Shown here: positions 1 through 46,700 of the stretch, piece by piece | Layout: each line of letters begins with the position of its first letter | Position numbering within the stretch: the first letter of the stretch is position 1 | Source of the DNA: Macrobrachium rosenbergii | Lineage: Eukaryota; Arthropoda; Malacostraca; Decapoda; Palaemonidae | Length of the DNA stretch: 64,000 nucleotides | Direction: 5' to 3' | NCBI RefSeq assembly: GCF_040412425.1 | Contig: NC_089795.1 | Coordinates: forward strand, 81,017,163 to 81,081,162 | The notes under the pieces: model-generated | Databases searched by the model: none | What the model saw: the letters and a program-made list of their open reading frames with translations, nothing else | Told to the model about the DNA's origin: nothing | Program-made: the position numbers and the translations under genes

Positions 1-1364
1 TTTCAAATTGTATGAGTGCAAATAACAATAATTACGGGTCATTGTTCTCTGAGAGTGCTGAAAGTTAATTCATAAGGTACTATAGATATTGTGTCTTGAA
101 TTTATAGAATCTTGCATGCTCATGATAAACCGAGTTCATACAAGATAAAATTGGGTAGGTTACTTGCCAAACACTCTTAGTTCTAACCAAATACGTCTAA
201 TGCAACTTTACTATGGGTGTCAGTCAGCTTATTAATATCCAATTCATTAGTGTCTTGCTGGGCTGAAAATAACTTTTGCATGCACACTACGAATCTTACT
301 AATCCGTATGTAATCGCATTTTATCTCTTTCTCAGAATTTACAAGTGAACAGCATATGAACTGCATCTATTATTTCGGGATGCTGTTCTGGAACTCTGCT
401 GTTGTCTAGTCTTTGGCATCTTTGGAAAGAAGATTTTGTGACTGGAAAATAATGCAAAAGAAGGGACTTCTAGGCTTAACGACAAACCCTGCTAATCACT
501 AATAGGTGTAGTCGCTGGGTATTAAGAAAACGTTATTGGTTAGCCGATCTCCTACCATGCTGCCACTCCATTATTCAATGTACTTTGACAATGCAATTTT
601 AACAGTTCTGAATATTTGGCAAAATTTGGAGTTATATTTGACTTTAAACTTTCTTATTCTCAGGGGTCAAAACCATATCGATTGTTAATAGGAAACTAGG
701 TATTTAGTTGATCTGCTGTTGGGTATGCATTTTGTCTGTCTTATATAGAATTTAAAGTTGTTTTCGTTTCCCCATGACTTTTACTGGACATTATAACTAC
801 TTAGGATTTTTTTTTATTTGGGCTGGAGGAGGGGAGTAGTTTTTTTTATTTAAAACTGCAGCAGTTGTTTTGGACAGTTCTTGTTTTATTCTCTCTTATG
901 AACTGATGTCTTTTGAAGTTTCATTGCAGATGGTAAAATGTCTTCTGTAAAATTTAACATCGTGGTTCCTCGTGCACAACCGTTCAGCTTTAATGAGAAC
1001 CTCACCGAACTGTAGGAGAGGCTGAAAACAACGACTCCTGTATACTCTGACTAACTGACTCCTGTGGCTTCGAGGGCCCCACTGTGACCCACTGCCTCTC
1101 ACACCAGACATCCCAGGTCAGTTGTAAATTTCAACCCTTGATGTCTGGGATGAGATTGCTAGTCCCATGCTTCTGCCCTTGCCTAAGGTCACAGGAGTTA
1201 ATGGGTTAGTGTTGTTTGGTATTCTTTGGTAGTCATGTCTAAATACTGACCAAACATTCTACACTGTGCAAAACCTCAACTCACTTGAATTCACTCAGCT
1301 GTCTGGTATCTTTTTGGCTTCTGTAGTATCTTACAATGTAAGTAGCCATCTTTCGGTTCGTTTT
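1..1364. other. Intergenic sequence, no gene seen
   Basis: AT-rich non-coding sequence. The only reading frames are short and resemble no family I know. An 8-bp inverted pair (CCAGACAT/ATGTCTGG) lies near 1103-1150, but it is too short to interpret. Confidence 0.6.
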
Positions 1365-2270
1365 TTACGCAGTGTGGATGTTTCTTAGCAGCTTCCTTCC
1401 TCGCATTCGGTCATGTACCTCCTCTCCTGTAATTTTTTCTCCCTCAAATTGCTCCTGACACAGTTCATCCACCTCTGCTTGGGCTTCCTCTCTCCTCTCC
1501 CTTGCACCTCTGTCTACATCACACCTTCTCACATATTCTTCATCTGTTTTCATGATATGAACATTCCTCGTCAGCCCCTCTTGCTTTATCTTTTGTTTAT
1601 ATTTTTCATTACTGTTGTTCCACCAATTCTCGCAGTGCCCAGTCTCTTTGTTGATCAGTACACTACCTCAGTATCCTTATCTCAGTCACAAACCTGTGAA
1701 TTCTCTATTGTCTGTATGTTATAAATCTAATTCTAACCTTTGCATTTATTATTTGACCATGCAGGACCCCAGATAAATGCTATTCATAATTTTCTGTCAT
1801 GAATTTTTTGTCATTTCTGCATATAAGTTACCATCCTCTGTGGAAGTTGATCCCAGCTATTTGTACGTATCCATATTCACTTCTTCCTCCAAACTAACTT
1901 GGTCATCCCGATGTTTCTGATATTGATCTTCTTCAGCCCACTGTCCTCCACAACCATTTTCCCGCTCCTCTGATTTCCTCCCCACTTCCTCTCAACTGGT
2001 GCAGCAAAGCACAGCGTCATGCACCAGGGAATCTCATCTTCCGTCCCACGGGACATCCCATCCGTGACCAGACGAAATAGGCAAGGGTTCTCATCGAGGT
2101 TCAATCCAGCATCCTCTATGAATGTGTCTGGCCATGCCAGTACGACTTATAACCTATGCTTCTTGAATACACATCTTTTTCTCAAAACTTCATGCCGTGG
2201 CACTTTGTCCTATGCCTTCTCTAGGTTTTTAGAACCATATATATAGGACTGCGAGTTGTTCTAGATATTT
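1365..2270 (-). mobile_element. Decayed non-LTR retrotransposon (LINE) reverse transcriptase fragment B
   Basis: Read on the - strand, 2186-2230 encodes a peptide close to the LINE reverse-transcriptase palm motif A (LEKAYDKVPR), but the Tyr codon is TAG. Downstream, 1877-2104 reads RLVTDGMSRG..DEIPWCM followed by CFAAP where a LINE would have LFADD, so the catalytic Asp pair is lost. The stretch 1365-1553 continues as a charged peptide that may be the region after the RT domain. The order on the - strand (palm A, then the DG..IPWCM segment, then the degenerate YADD site) matches the RT domain of LINEs; an RTE-like clade is a guess. Stops and frame changes make it a dead relic. Both borders are approximate. 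Confidence 0.6.
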
Positions 2271-2509
2271 TTTTCCCATCAGTTGTTTGATAAAGCTGCG
2301 TTTAGTCAAATGTTTTACTTCCGTGATTAACAAGAACTTATTAACTCTGGTCTCAGTAGCCTTTCAGATTCTATCTAATTCTTTACTTTGTTCCTCGATT
2401 AGAAAATATTCACTTGATTTTTAAAGTTTAAATTATTTATTGCTAAGTATGCCATTTCTCTGTCGTGACCTAGTGAATGAAACAGTATGAACTATTGTCA
2501 TTCATACAT

Positions 2510-3740
2510 ATTTGGTCATGATAACCGCTACGGTCCGATTCCTTGGCGAGGACGCATTTCTTTCAAGCCCATCAGATCGCTGTGCAGAAAACTTCCACAA
2601 TATTAGCTTCTTCATATGCATACACAGAAAGCTCATCAGCAGTGCACCGAACCCTCTTACACACACACACACACACACACACTATGTCACTAATCCCTAG
2701 CTTGCACGTACTCTATAGCTTCCTGGATTTTGAGATCCTTCCTTTTCAATGCCTCTTCTTGCATATGCCCAGGCCTTCTTCTCCTCCTCCCTCCAGATTT
2801 CTGAATCATACAGTCTTTTCACTAGCCTATCTTCTTCAGTTTTTTCCACTTTCCTTTTCCGGTATTTATCTCAACATTTCGTGCCCCTTTCTTTTCTTCT
2901 TACTCTGCATATACTAAGCAAACAATTCGTCTCATCACCTCCAACCATTTTCAAACATTCTCGTTTAACAAACAGATTTCACAACCTTAAATGGAAGTTA
3001 GCTTAACAACTCCTTCATACAATTCCACCATAGCTTTCGGAGGCGTTTCAAGTCTCTTCCCAGTCTTATGCACACACCCTGCTACCTTCCTTGCTTTACC
3101 CATTGTGTAATTTACTTCTTTTCTCATTCTACTATCATTCTTTATATCTACACCCAAGTACTTCTAAGAATACACTTCTTGCAGCCCTCTTCCATTCATG
3201 TTAACATTCATGGCTCATCCTTCCTGATTTCCATGTACCTTCGTATCTACACCCATTTCACGACACATTTGCTCATCCCACAACTGTCTCTGATTTCACG
3301 CATCACTCCATCTACAAAGATATCAAACAGGTTTTGAAACATAAGAGGCCCTAGACGCAGACCCACTCTAACACACGTTCCGCTTCCATCTTGAAAACTT
3401 TTAAGTGCTTTCAGCTACTTATCTCCTATACCATACCACTTCTGACTACACTCGAAAACTTATCCTCTGTACTGGTTATTCCCAGCAGACTGGTTTATGG
3501 AGTTATTCTCACAGTCGCCTCCATCATAATTACTTTTATACAATGAAAGCACTTATTCCTGTCATCCATTCCTTTGGAACCTTTCCCTTTGCAGACCCTG
3601 CTCAGCTACTCAGTCACGCTATCATCGAGGTATCGCTTATGTCTCTTGTAATTCCTTCAAATCCTGACGTCTTTCTATTTTTTATTTCTTAAGTGCCTTC
3701 CTTATATCCTAACCAGCATTCAAAGCTTGACACTTTTCCT
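2510..3740 (-). mobile_element. Decayed LINE reverse transcriptase fragment A, with internal deletion
   Basis: On the - strand, 3292-3350 reads LRLGPLMFQNLFDIFVDGVM, which matches the RT segment usually written GLRQG..SPxLFNIFMDGVMRE. About 60 nt later the frame resumes as a MNGRGLQEV peptide followed by KYLGVDI (about 3110-3170), the well-known post-palm LINE motif. The roughly 60 residues that should carry the FADD catalytic motif between these blocks are missing, so an internal deletion is likely. Downstream (2700-3000) there are weak matches to the connection region and a C-terminal GRRGRGRP-like tail. Several stops and frameshifts are present. It carries an AC microsatellite near its 3' side. 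The two LINE pieces look like different families because their palm motifs differ. Confidence 0.6.
2659..2682. repeat. (AC)12 microsatellite
   Basis: Uninterrupted AC dinucleotide tract inside the LINE A relic. Confidence 0.95.
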
Positions 3741-4218
3741 TTCCACTCTTGTGTCATTCAACTTTTCCTGTCTTTTAAAAATCCGTAAAATAATTTGTCC
3801 ATCATCGCGAAGGTCTGCGTTCACTTTAGACGGCATTACTCTGTATGTGCCACATATTCAGTTCGTTGCCCTTTCTCTCTACATTTAGGCTACTTCAATG
3901 TAGCTTAACTCTTTAGCCTCCCTAAAGCTCTTGCTCACCTTCTTCCCTCTATGTTTTTTACTTTCCCTCTTCTTCTCTCTCATATGCTTTTTGTTTACCT
4001 GTCTATCTTCCGCCCTGTATACCTGTACATAGCCTACTGTAATTTCTTCTACTATGGAACCGCACCTAAGTTAATCTTTTCTTCACTAAATGTCTCATAT
4101 CTTTACCCAACCGATTACTGTTTTTATTTTGTCTTCCTACCCTCCTATACCCACAAACACTCCTTGCTAACTCTAGGACTCCGCCATGGGCAAAATGAAA
4201 ACAATATATAAAATGAAA

Positions 4219-4222
<4 letters not shown>

Positions 4223-4290
<68 letters not shown>
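4223..4290. repeat. (AT)n microsatellite
   Basis: A 68-bp pure AT tract. Confidence 0.95.
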
Positions 4291-4293
<3 letters not shown>

Positions 4294-4314
4294 AAATAAA
4301 TATATATTATATCT

Positions 4315-4440
4315 AGTTCTTGAAATCCTCATCGTGATTGGAGGATGAAACCAAAGTACACCATAACAATTTGAATAGATTTTTATTCAATTGAATCCAG
4401 AAATTTCGATCTTATAGGATCATTTTCAGTGGTATGAAAA
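4315..4440 (-). mobile_element. Possible Penelope-like element remnant with degenerate hammerhead-ribozyme-like core
   Basis: On the - strand, CTGAAAATG (4421-4429) is followed by a 5-bp stem GATCC/AGATC around a TATA loop (4408-4421; one G-A mismatch) and then GAAA (4404-4407). In hammerhead ribozymes the core is CUGANGA, stem II, GAAA. Such motifs are known in the terminal repeats of Penelope-like retroelements. Here the first box reads CTGAAAA instead of CTGANGA, so it would be a mutated copy. I see no reverse transcriptase or GIY-YIG domain nearby. Confidence 0.3.
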
Positions 4441-5261
4441 ACCTATCCAGTAATTTAACTCTTCATCTAAAAAAAAACCGGTATCTTGAGAAATCCTTCG
4501 AAGTATTTTGGAAACCATTCTATCCTAAGGAAATGTTTAAAGTAATTATTCGTTGTTTTTATATTATTCCACTATTTGGTCTTGAGCAAATGACTCCCAT
4601 CTTAAACTGTTAGACTAAAAACTTGGCATAAATACCTTTTTGTTGAGCAGACAGTCGCGACTCTCACTCAATAGTTTATTTGTTATTTGTCTTATTTATT
4701 TAATTTTGTTATTTCTCTTATTTCTTTTTGTTTGCTATTTCTCTTTCATGGCTTCATATTTAACTCGCAGATACTGGGCTGCTTTCCATGTTGGGGACCC
4801 TGGGGCTTGTAGCATTCTGCTTTTCCAACCAGTTTGCGGCTTGGCTTTCACTGCTGCTATTGCCACTAATGCTGCAGTCAATAGTAATGATACTTTTTCA
4901 TTTTCAAACACAACAACCATGAAAATTCTTACTTGTTTACAGCTTTTTTTCTCTCGAGTATTATATCCACCTTTATTAATCACTTCTCAGTTGTTTTTGG
5001 TTAAAAAATTTCCGTTGTACAGTACTTTATAGTGTTGTAGTAATGGTCAGGGCGGGTTTCACTTTAAAAGGGAAAAACAGTACCAAGGCTTTCGTAAGTT
5101 CTGACTGTTTCCTGTTTATTTTCTTAGCTTTGTGATTACAGCAGATTAGGCAATATATTGTCTTTGTTTATTTTTCTTTTTCCACTGCCTCGGAATTATG
5201 CTTTTTGGAGACTAATGCTTTGCAACCTTTCAGGATCGTTCCTTACCAATATTTGCACATT

Positions 5262-5263
<2 letters not shown>

Positions 5264-5323
<60 letters not shown>
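5264..5323. repeat. (AAT)20 microsatellite
   Basis: A 60-bp uninterrupted AAT trinucleotide tract. Confidence 0.95.
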
Positions 5324-5824
5324 CGTGTAACTTAATTTTTTTCTTGTTGCCTCTTTCAAGCCTTGCTATTCAGTTGGCTACTTCTCAAGAACCTTGATGT
5401 AGGCCTAATCGGACGTCCATTTTTTCTAGGTGAATGTTTTTGACTTGAATGATGTGGTTGGTCTTTTTGTTTCAATTTTTTATTGCAACCGGTTTCTTCT
5501 CCGGTGGATTCCATTTGATTCTCATTTTTATTATTATTTGTGTGTTTCAGATATATATAAATGATGAGATGATTAACGTTAACATACTTTCCATAGGGTG
5601 TTTTAAAGGAACCGAAATTACGTCAACTCAGTGGTGTCCATGATGTATACGAGAACTTTCTTCTTCTTTGCCATTGAATAATGAATATGATAAGAGATCG
5701 AGATTCATTTTTTTATCTATTCAGTGGAACTTGCTGGACAGCATGAAGCTTTTGATTAGATGTTACAGAATGACAGAGAAAAGGTCGAACCTCAACGATA
5801 AACCTATAATTTTGATTGAGAATT

Positions 5825-5876
5825 GGCACATGTGGAACGGGGATGAGATGTGGCACATGTGGGAATGTTGACGTCA
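5825..5876 (+). promoter_or_regulatory. Putative PINK1 promoter module: two E-box repeats and a consensus CRE
   Basis: The 11-mer GGCACATGTGG occurs twice, at 5825-5835 and 5852-5862. Each copy holds the palindromic E-box CACATGTG. Seven bases after the second copy lies TGACGTCA (5869-5876), the full palindromic cAMP-response element bound by CREB/ATF factors. The cluster is about 340 bp upstream of the PINK1 start codon, a plausible proximal-promoter position. No TATA box or transcription start could be fixed. Confidence 0.4.
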
Positions 5877-6070
5877 GTCAGCTGAGCGCGATCTGGGCGA
5901 GGAGAGTGATACTATACAGTGAGTTCTGAGTTGTTGCGTTGTTGATATCCCGTGCAGGTTTCTCCTACCAGACTTTATTTGTCTCTGCTGCGCAGGTTTA
6001 TTTTGACCTTCAGGAAGGTTTCCGGGCGAGGATTGCTCTGGCCTAGGGGTGGAATACGTTGGTAAACGAG

Positions 6071-6092
6071 CCTGTCGGCTAAAGCCGACAGG
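6071..6092 (+). promoter_or_regulatory. Perfect stem-loop in the PINK1 leader
   Basis: CCTGTCGGCT and AGCCGACAGG are exact reverse complements separated by AA. A realistic RNA fold is a 9-bp stem with a TAAA loop. It ends 5 nt before a start-stop uORF and 119 nt before the main ATG. Confidence 0.5.
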
Positions 6093-6097
6093 AAAAG

Positions 6098-6103
6098 ATG
6101 TGA
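6098..6103 (+). promoter_or_regulatory. Start-stop uORF (ATGTGA) upstream of PINK1
   Basis: An ATG directly followed by TGA, with A at -3, which is a favourable initiation context. If the transcript includes it, ribosomes would stall or reinitiate before the main ATG at 6212. Confidence 0.4.
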
Positions 6104-6211
6104 CTTTGTTTTTACTGACAGAAATTCTGGGGTGCCGAAGTGGGTGTTTGGGTTCACGTAGGCGGCGGCGCCCGTTTGTGGGCGGCGGCGCGGGCTGAAG
6201 CCGAAGGGAAA

Positions 6212-42522
<36,311 letters not shown>

Positions 42523-43520
42523 GTGGCAAAACCTGTAGAAAATAATTATATTTTTTCTTAGACTTATGTAATGCATACTTTTTTTCAAATTAATAGCAAC
42601 TTAAGTTTGCCTATAGATTAATAAGCACTAAATTGCAAACAAAGCATGTATGGAACATTATAAAAACAGTAAATTGATATTGTAATTGTTATAGTATCTG
42701 ATGTCATCAGGTAAGCACAAAACTACAGCGTGCAGATACTGAAGAAGTCTAAAATCCTTAAAGGATTCTACTCAGATTGCTAAATTTTTCATTTCCATGG
42801 TTACCAGATGTAACCGTGGAAATGTAAACCCATTAGGATTATTTTCATTTTCTTATGTTCTGCCTGCTTTAAAATCTCAAACCCTGTAATCTGATTTTTA
42901 TTTTATAGGTTTTGTTGCTTATAAGGTTCTTCATGTAAACAAAGTTTCTTTACCATTTTACAGCAAAGCCTACTTTAGTGTAGATGAAGTAGCGCTCTTG
43001 GCTAAGCTAGCTTGTAAGCAGTGTAAGTAGAATGCTTGAGAGATTAACTAAAAAATAATTGATTAAATTGTAAAAGTGCCTTTCCCTTTAGATTGCTTCT
43101 TTTGTAAAAAAAAAATATATAAAACACCCAAAAACACTAATGTCAAACAGGTCAATGTGAAATTGATCCGCAAATTGAAGACCAACAATATATTTAGAAC
43201 ACTGAAAAGCAAGTATCAGTTTTGCTTTTATATAAAAATATATATGAAAAGGTGAAACTATAGTGTATTAGTATTTAGTACTGAAATGCTTTCTTATGAA
43301 AGTCACAATTGAAGCAAGGTGCAAAAGTTCTAGTAGTACAAGAATATCTAGTATTGGACACCTTTATAAAGGAAAATTGGAGCACGAAATTTTTAATCGG
43401 TAAATTGCACCTTTCAAACCCCTCCTGTGATGGATACTTTATGTACAATGTGATAAAATATATGTATATTTCGGTAGTAATATACTGTATCAATAAACTT
43501 TTATATTATGATAGTTTCTC
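42523..43520 (+). other. Putative PINK1 3' UTR
   Basis: Non-coding and AT-rich. The first canonical AATAAA that I find after the stop is at 43492-43497, followed by a T-rich run, which predicts a 3' UTR of about 1 kb. Confidence 0.5.
43492..43497 (+). terminator. Candidate PINK1 polyadenylation signal AATAAA
   Basis: The first AATAAA seen downstream of the PINK1 stop, with T-rich sequence within 40 bases after it. Confidence 0.45.
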
Positions 43521-43589
43521 TCTTCCTAAAAAATACTTTTTGACTTAAAAACAGTAAATACAGGTTAAAATTACTTTACAGTATTAAAG

Positions 43590-43767
43590 AAACAGTTCCC
43601 CAGTTATGTATATGTAAATATATTTAAAGATAAAACTGTACAGAAAGCTTTCCAGAAACTATTCAATTCCCGTTTTCAGAGATTGAAGAGGGGAATCGAA
43701 CAGTTAACAGAAAACTTCTGTACAGTTTACCTTTAAATATATATACATATAACTGTTAATTTGTTTC
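43590..43767. repeat. 178-bp foldback with ~78-bp imperfect arms
   Basis: Arm 43590-43671 matches the reverse complement of 43690-43767 with scattered mismatches and small gaps. The match includes AACTGTACAGAA and ATATTTAAAG blocks and GAAAC at both outer ends. The spacer is about 18 bp. It may be a MITE or a hairpin-forming RNA. It lies about 100 bp past the candidate PINK1 poly(A) signal. Confidence 0.75.
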
Positions 43768-46700
43768 TCCATTTCAAGACTCATGCTACTATGAGTTTTT
43801 TTTAATTACTGGTAATCCTTAAACATTAAATTAACTGAATGGCTCCAAAAACATTACCTTACCTGTTTGGAGCAGATATTTAGACAAGAAATAACAGTGT
43901 AAACTAAGTTTGTGAATATTGCTAACATACACTTTCTTTGAATGATAATGGGCTTAAGTGTGTCTTAGCTTAAAAACCATCACTGTAATCATAATTTAAA
44001 GGAATGTGCTTCAAGAGGCAACACCTGCTGGAGTGAACCCTGTAGTAAATTCCTAATTTAACAAGCAAAATTAAACCTTACTTATTCAAAGGGACACATT
44101 ACCCTTACACTGCATGAAGCCAGATCGGAAAGAACAAACTCATATATATGAGGGACTTATAAACTGCTTCTATTGGTCACTTTTTACCAGATATGTAGGT
44201 AATTGTAATAACCACAACACCTTAAACTCTTCACAGTAGTTCAAGATAGCTATTATTCAAATCCCTCAGTTTCATCAAAATAAGAAGACGTATACCTTTC
44301 ATGCTTGCATAAACTTTGTCTGCATCCTTACTCTGCTTGCAAGCCCACACAATTCTTGAATAACAACAGTGTGCCTAAACAGCTAAGTCAGGTCGGAGAT
44401 GACAAAATTAAACGTACAAGAGCTGGTTTTGTCGAAGGGCCTTTTCAAGCTTTAAAGAACTGGGTTTCTCTATTATAATGGGTACAATCTAATGCTCAAA
44501 TTACATTTCAGTTTATTCATTTATTGGAAAGAGAACAATGTAAAGTGATGGAAATGCCGTACACATTTCACACCTCTAAAGAAAGATTGCTTTCTCTTGG
44601 TAGAGAAAAATAAAACGAAAAGAGTTGAATAAAAATAATGAAATGTGAATCACAACATTGCCAAGTTTATTCACAATATTGCTTTTATAGCAGTTAAATC
44701 ACAGCCCCTGGTTACACTTGGGCAACCATTGCTCTCAGGCAAGTAAACAAATTTACTTGGATAGTTTGAAACTCATTCACATCTGAGTAAAGAGCACAGC
44801 AATTAAAGCATTTAATCTACATAAAAGAAAAAATAAAACATACTTATCTTAAATATTACCGCTTAAATCACAAACATTCCATTTCAGAAAAGTAGGTAAT
44901 CACTGTACTAGTGTTTTACAAAACTGGACTGTATATGTCATTATCAAAATCACGAACCCCTGTACACTTTGACAAACTTTTATGCCTAAATTCTGATATA
45001 CACAATTATTGGATAAAGCTCATATACTTACAAGAGACAGTCACTGACTTCAACCATTTTTTGTCTTTGTATCTTGACATAAAAAATATATATATACTAG
45101 AACTAGAGGTCATAGTGAAAAAACATGAAATACAATAATAGCCAAGCAAGTTTGTTGAGTGCACAAAGATATGCATCACATTACTATTTACTGTATTTTG
45201 GGATGAACGTACAGAAATATTTCTATGACATCAATAGCACAGGAATGAATGAAAAACTCAGGCAATAGTGATCCATGAAGATGCAAATTCTGTTTAATTA
45301 GCAAATCACAACCTGGTATAATGAATTAAGAAATTAAAAGGAAACAGTATGTTTCTCAATACAACAAACTTTGTAAGTAAAAGCAATCAGTGAACTTTTG
45401 CATCACAATACACTAACAAACTAAAATCTTTAGTGGTACCTTCAAAGATAACTACTGCCTCATTTCTTTGGCTCAGCAATACAAGTAAGCAAAGCTTTAT
45501 CAACAAGGTAAACACCTTAATTTGTACATTTAGGCAATATGAGAAGTATATGCTATTTGCTACCTAGTACCTTCTGATTCAGGCTTTGAAATCTTAAAAA
45601 ATCTGAAAATAACTATTTTCCTACAGAATGGCTGGACTATGCAGACATACTAAACCTAAATCAAGACTGCACATTATCAATCTGCAGGTATTAATCTATA
45701 CAAACAATAGTTCCAAATTTTCTGAGAAAACATTCAATTTAGATTTTCTGATCCCCACTATTGGTTAATCCTTTGAGACTGTAATGAAAGCACGCAAAAA
45801 CTTTTCAGAACACCATTCATAGTGATAAAAAGCTACAAAGCATAAATGTTACAGCATAAACTTCTTTACAGTGCTTTCCCTAGGCTAATAAACAAAATGA
45901 TATAACAGATGCTACAATCAAAAAATGGTTTCATAAACACACAAAGGTTGAGAGTAGTTATATTTTATGTAAAGAACTACAGTACTCAAGCTCCTGTGTT
46001 CAATATGTAATATCCTACTGGGTAATATTTACATAAAATGCTGGTTCAGATTTCTTTAAATTTATAGAGTTTTTTTACTTTTTATTAAAACTATATGTAC
46101 TTAGGGGAGTTGGAAGAATAAGACCGAAAGTCACTCCACCAAAAGCACACCAGTAAATCAAATGGTTGCAAAGTACTTGACAACACAGGCAAGATTGGAT
46201 GGAAAGTAAGAGACAGAAAGTAATGAATATAGGATTTAAAAAGATGCTGCAACAAACTTTCATAATACCTAAGCAAGAATTAACCCAATTTAGGTCCAAT
46301 TTTTGTTCATAATTAATAAGAGAATACAATGGACCTGCATCATGAGAGCAACCTTTTGATTTGATGATTTGGTTAAAGTAATTCATAAGCTCCTTGTAAG
46401 GAGCAATAACATTATTAACTAATAGCAACAACATTAATATACTGGTATTCTTATTTCCAAATACAGATCTTACAAGGAGAAACATTTCCTGCAAACATAC
46501 AAGAAGCACACTGTCTTTATCTAACAACTAAGATAGCTGGCATAGAACCTGATATGGTACCAAGTGAATTTGCCAGAAATTTTAGTCAACAAATTAAGTA
46601 CTGCCATGTAATTTGACCATTATGATTTTCTTGCTTTTCCAAAATGTTCACTGAAAAATATTACCTTATCCCAGGCTCTACTCTTGTATAAAATAAAAAT

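Larger units (their letters stand above)
3741..5824. other. Intergenic sequence with microsatellites, no gene seen
   Basis: T-rich non-coding DNA between the LINE relics and the PINK1 promoter region. It contains an AT tract, a possible Penelope-like remnant and an AAT tract, annotated separately. The longest open frame (4640-5032) is hydrophobic because of poly-T runs and shows no family signature. Confidence 0.6.
5877..6211 (+). promoter_or_regulatory. Putative PINK1 5' leader / core promoter, GC-rich
   Basis: This is the most GC-rich stretch of the left part of the window, with GGCGGCGGCG runs at 6160-6190. It contains a 9-10 bp stem-loop (6071-6092) and a two-codon uORF (6098-6103), annotated separately. 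An in-frame TGA at 6116-6118 precedes the PINK1 ATG. Where the mRNA begins, and whether a 5' intron exists, cannot be told from sequence. Confidence 0.45.

Noticed and set aside
4640..5032. 130-codon + strand frame upstream of PINK1
   Set aside because: Hydrophobic residues come from poly-T runs. There is no domain, no splice continuity and no link to the PINK1 leader.
6140..6211. Upstream extension of the PINK1 frame to a GTG at 6140
   Set aside because: There is no ATG between the in-frame TGA at 6116 and the ATG at 6212. The 6212 Met has a good context and gives a presequence-like N-terminus.
46075..46527. 150-codon - strand frame in the gap between the genes
   Set aside because: It begins at a TTG codon rather than ATG, is hydrophobic as T-rich DNA predicts, and matches no family I know.
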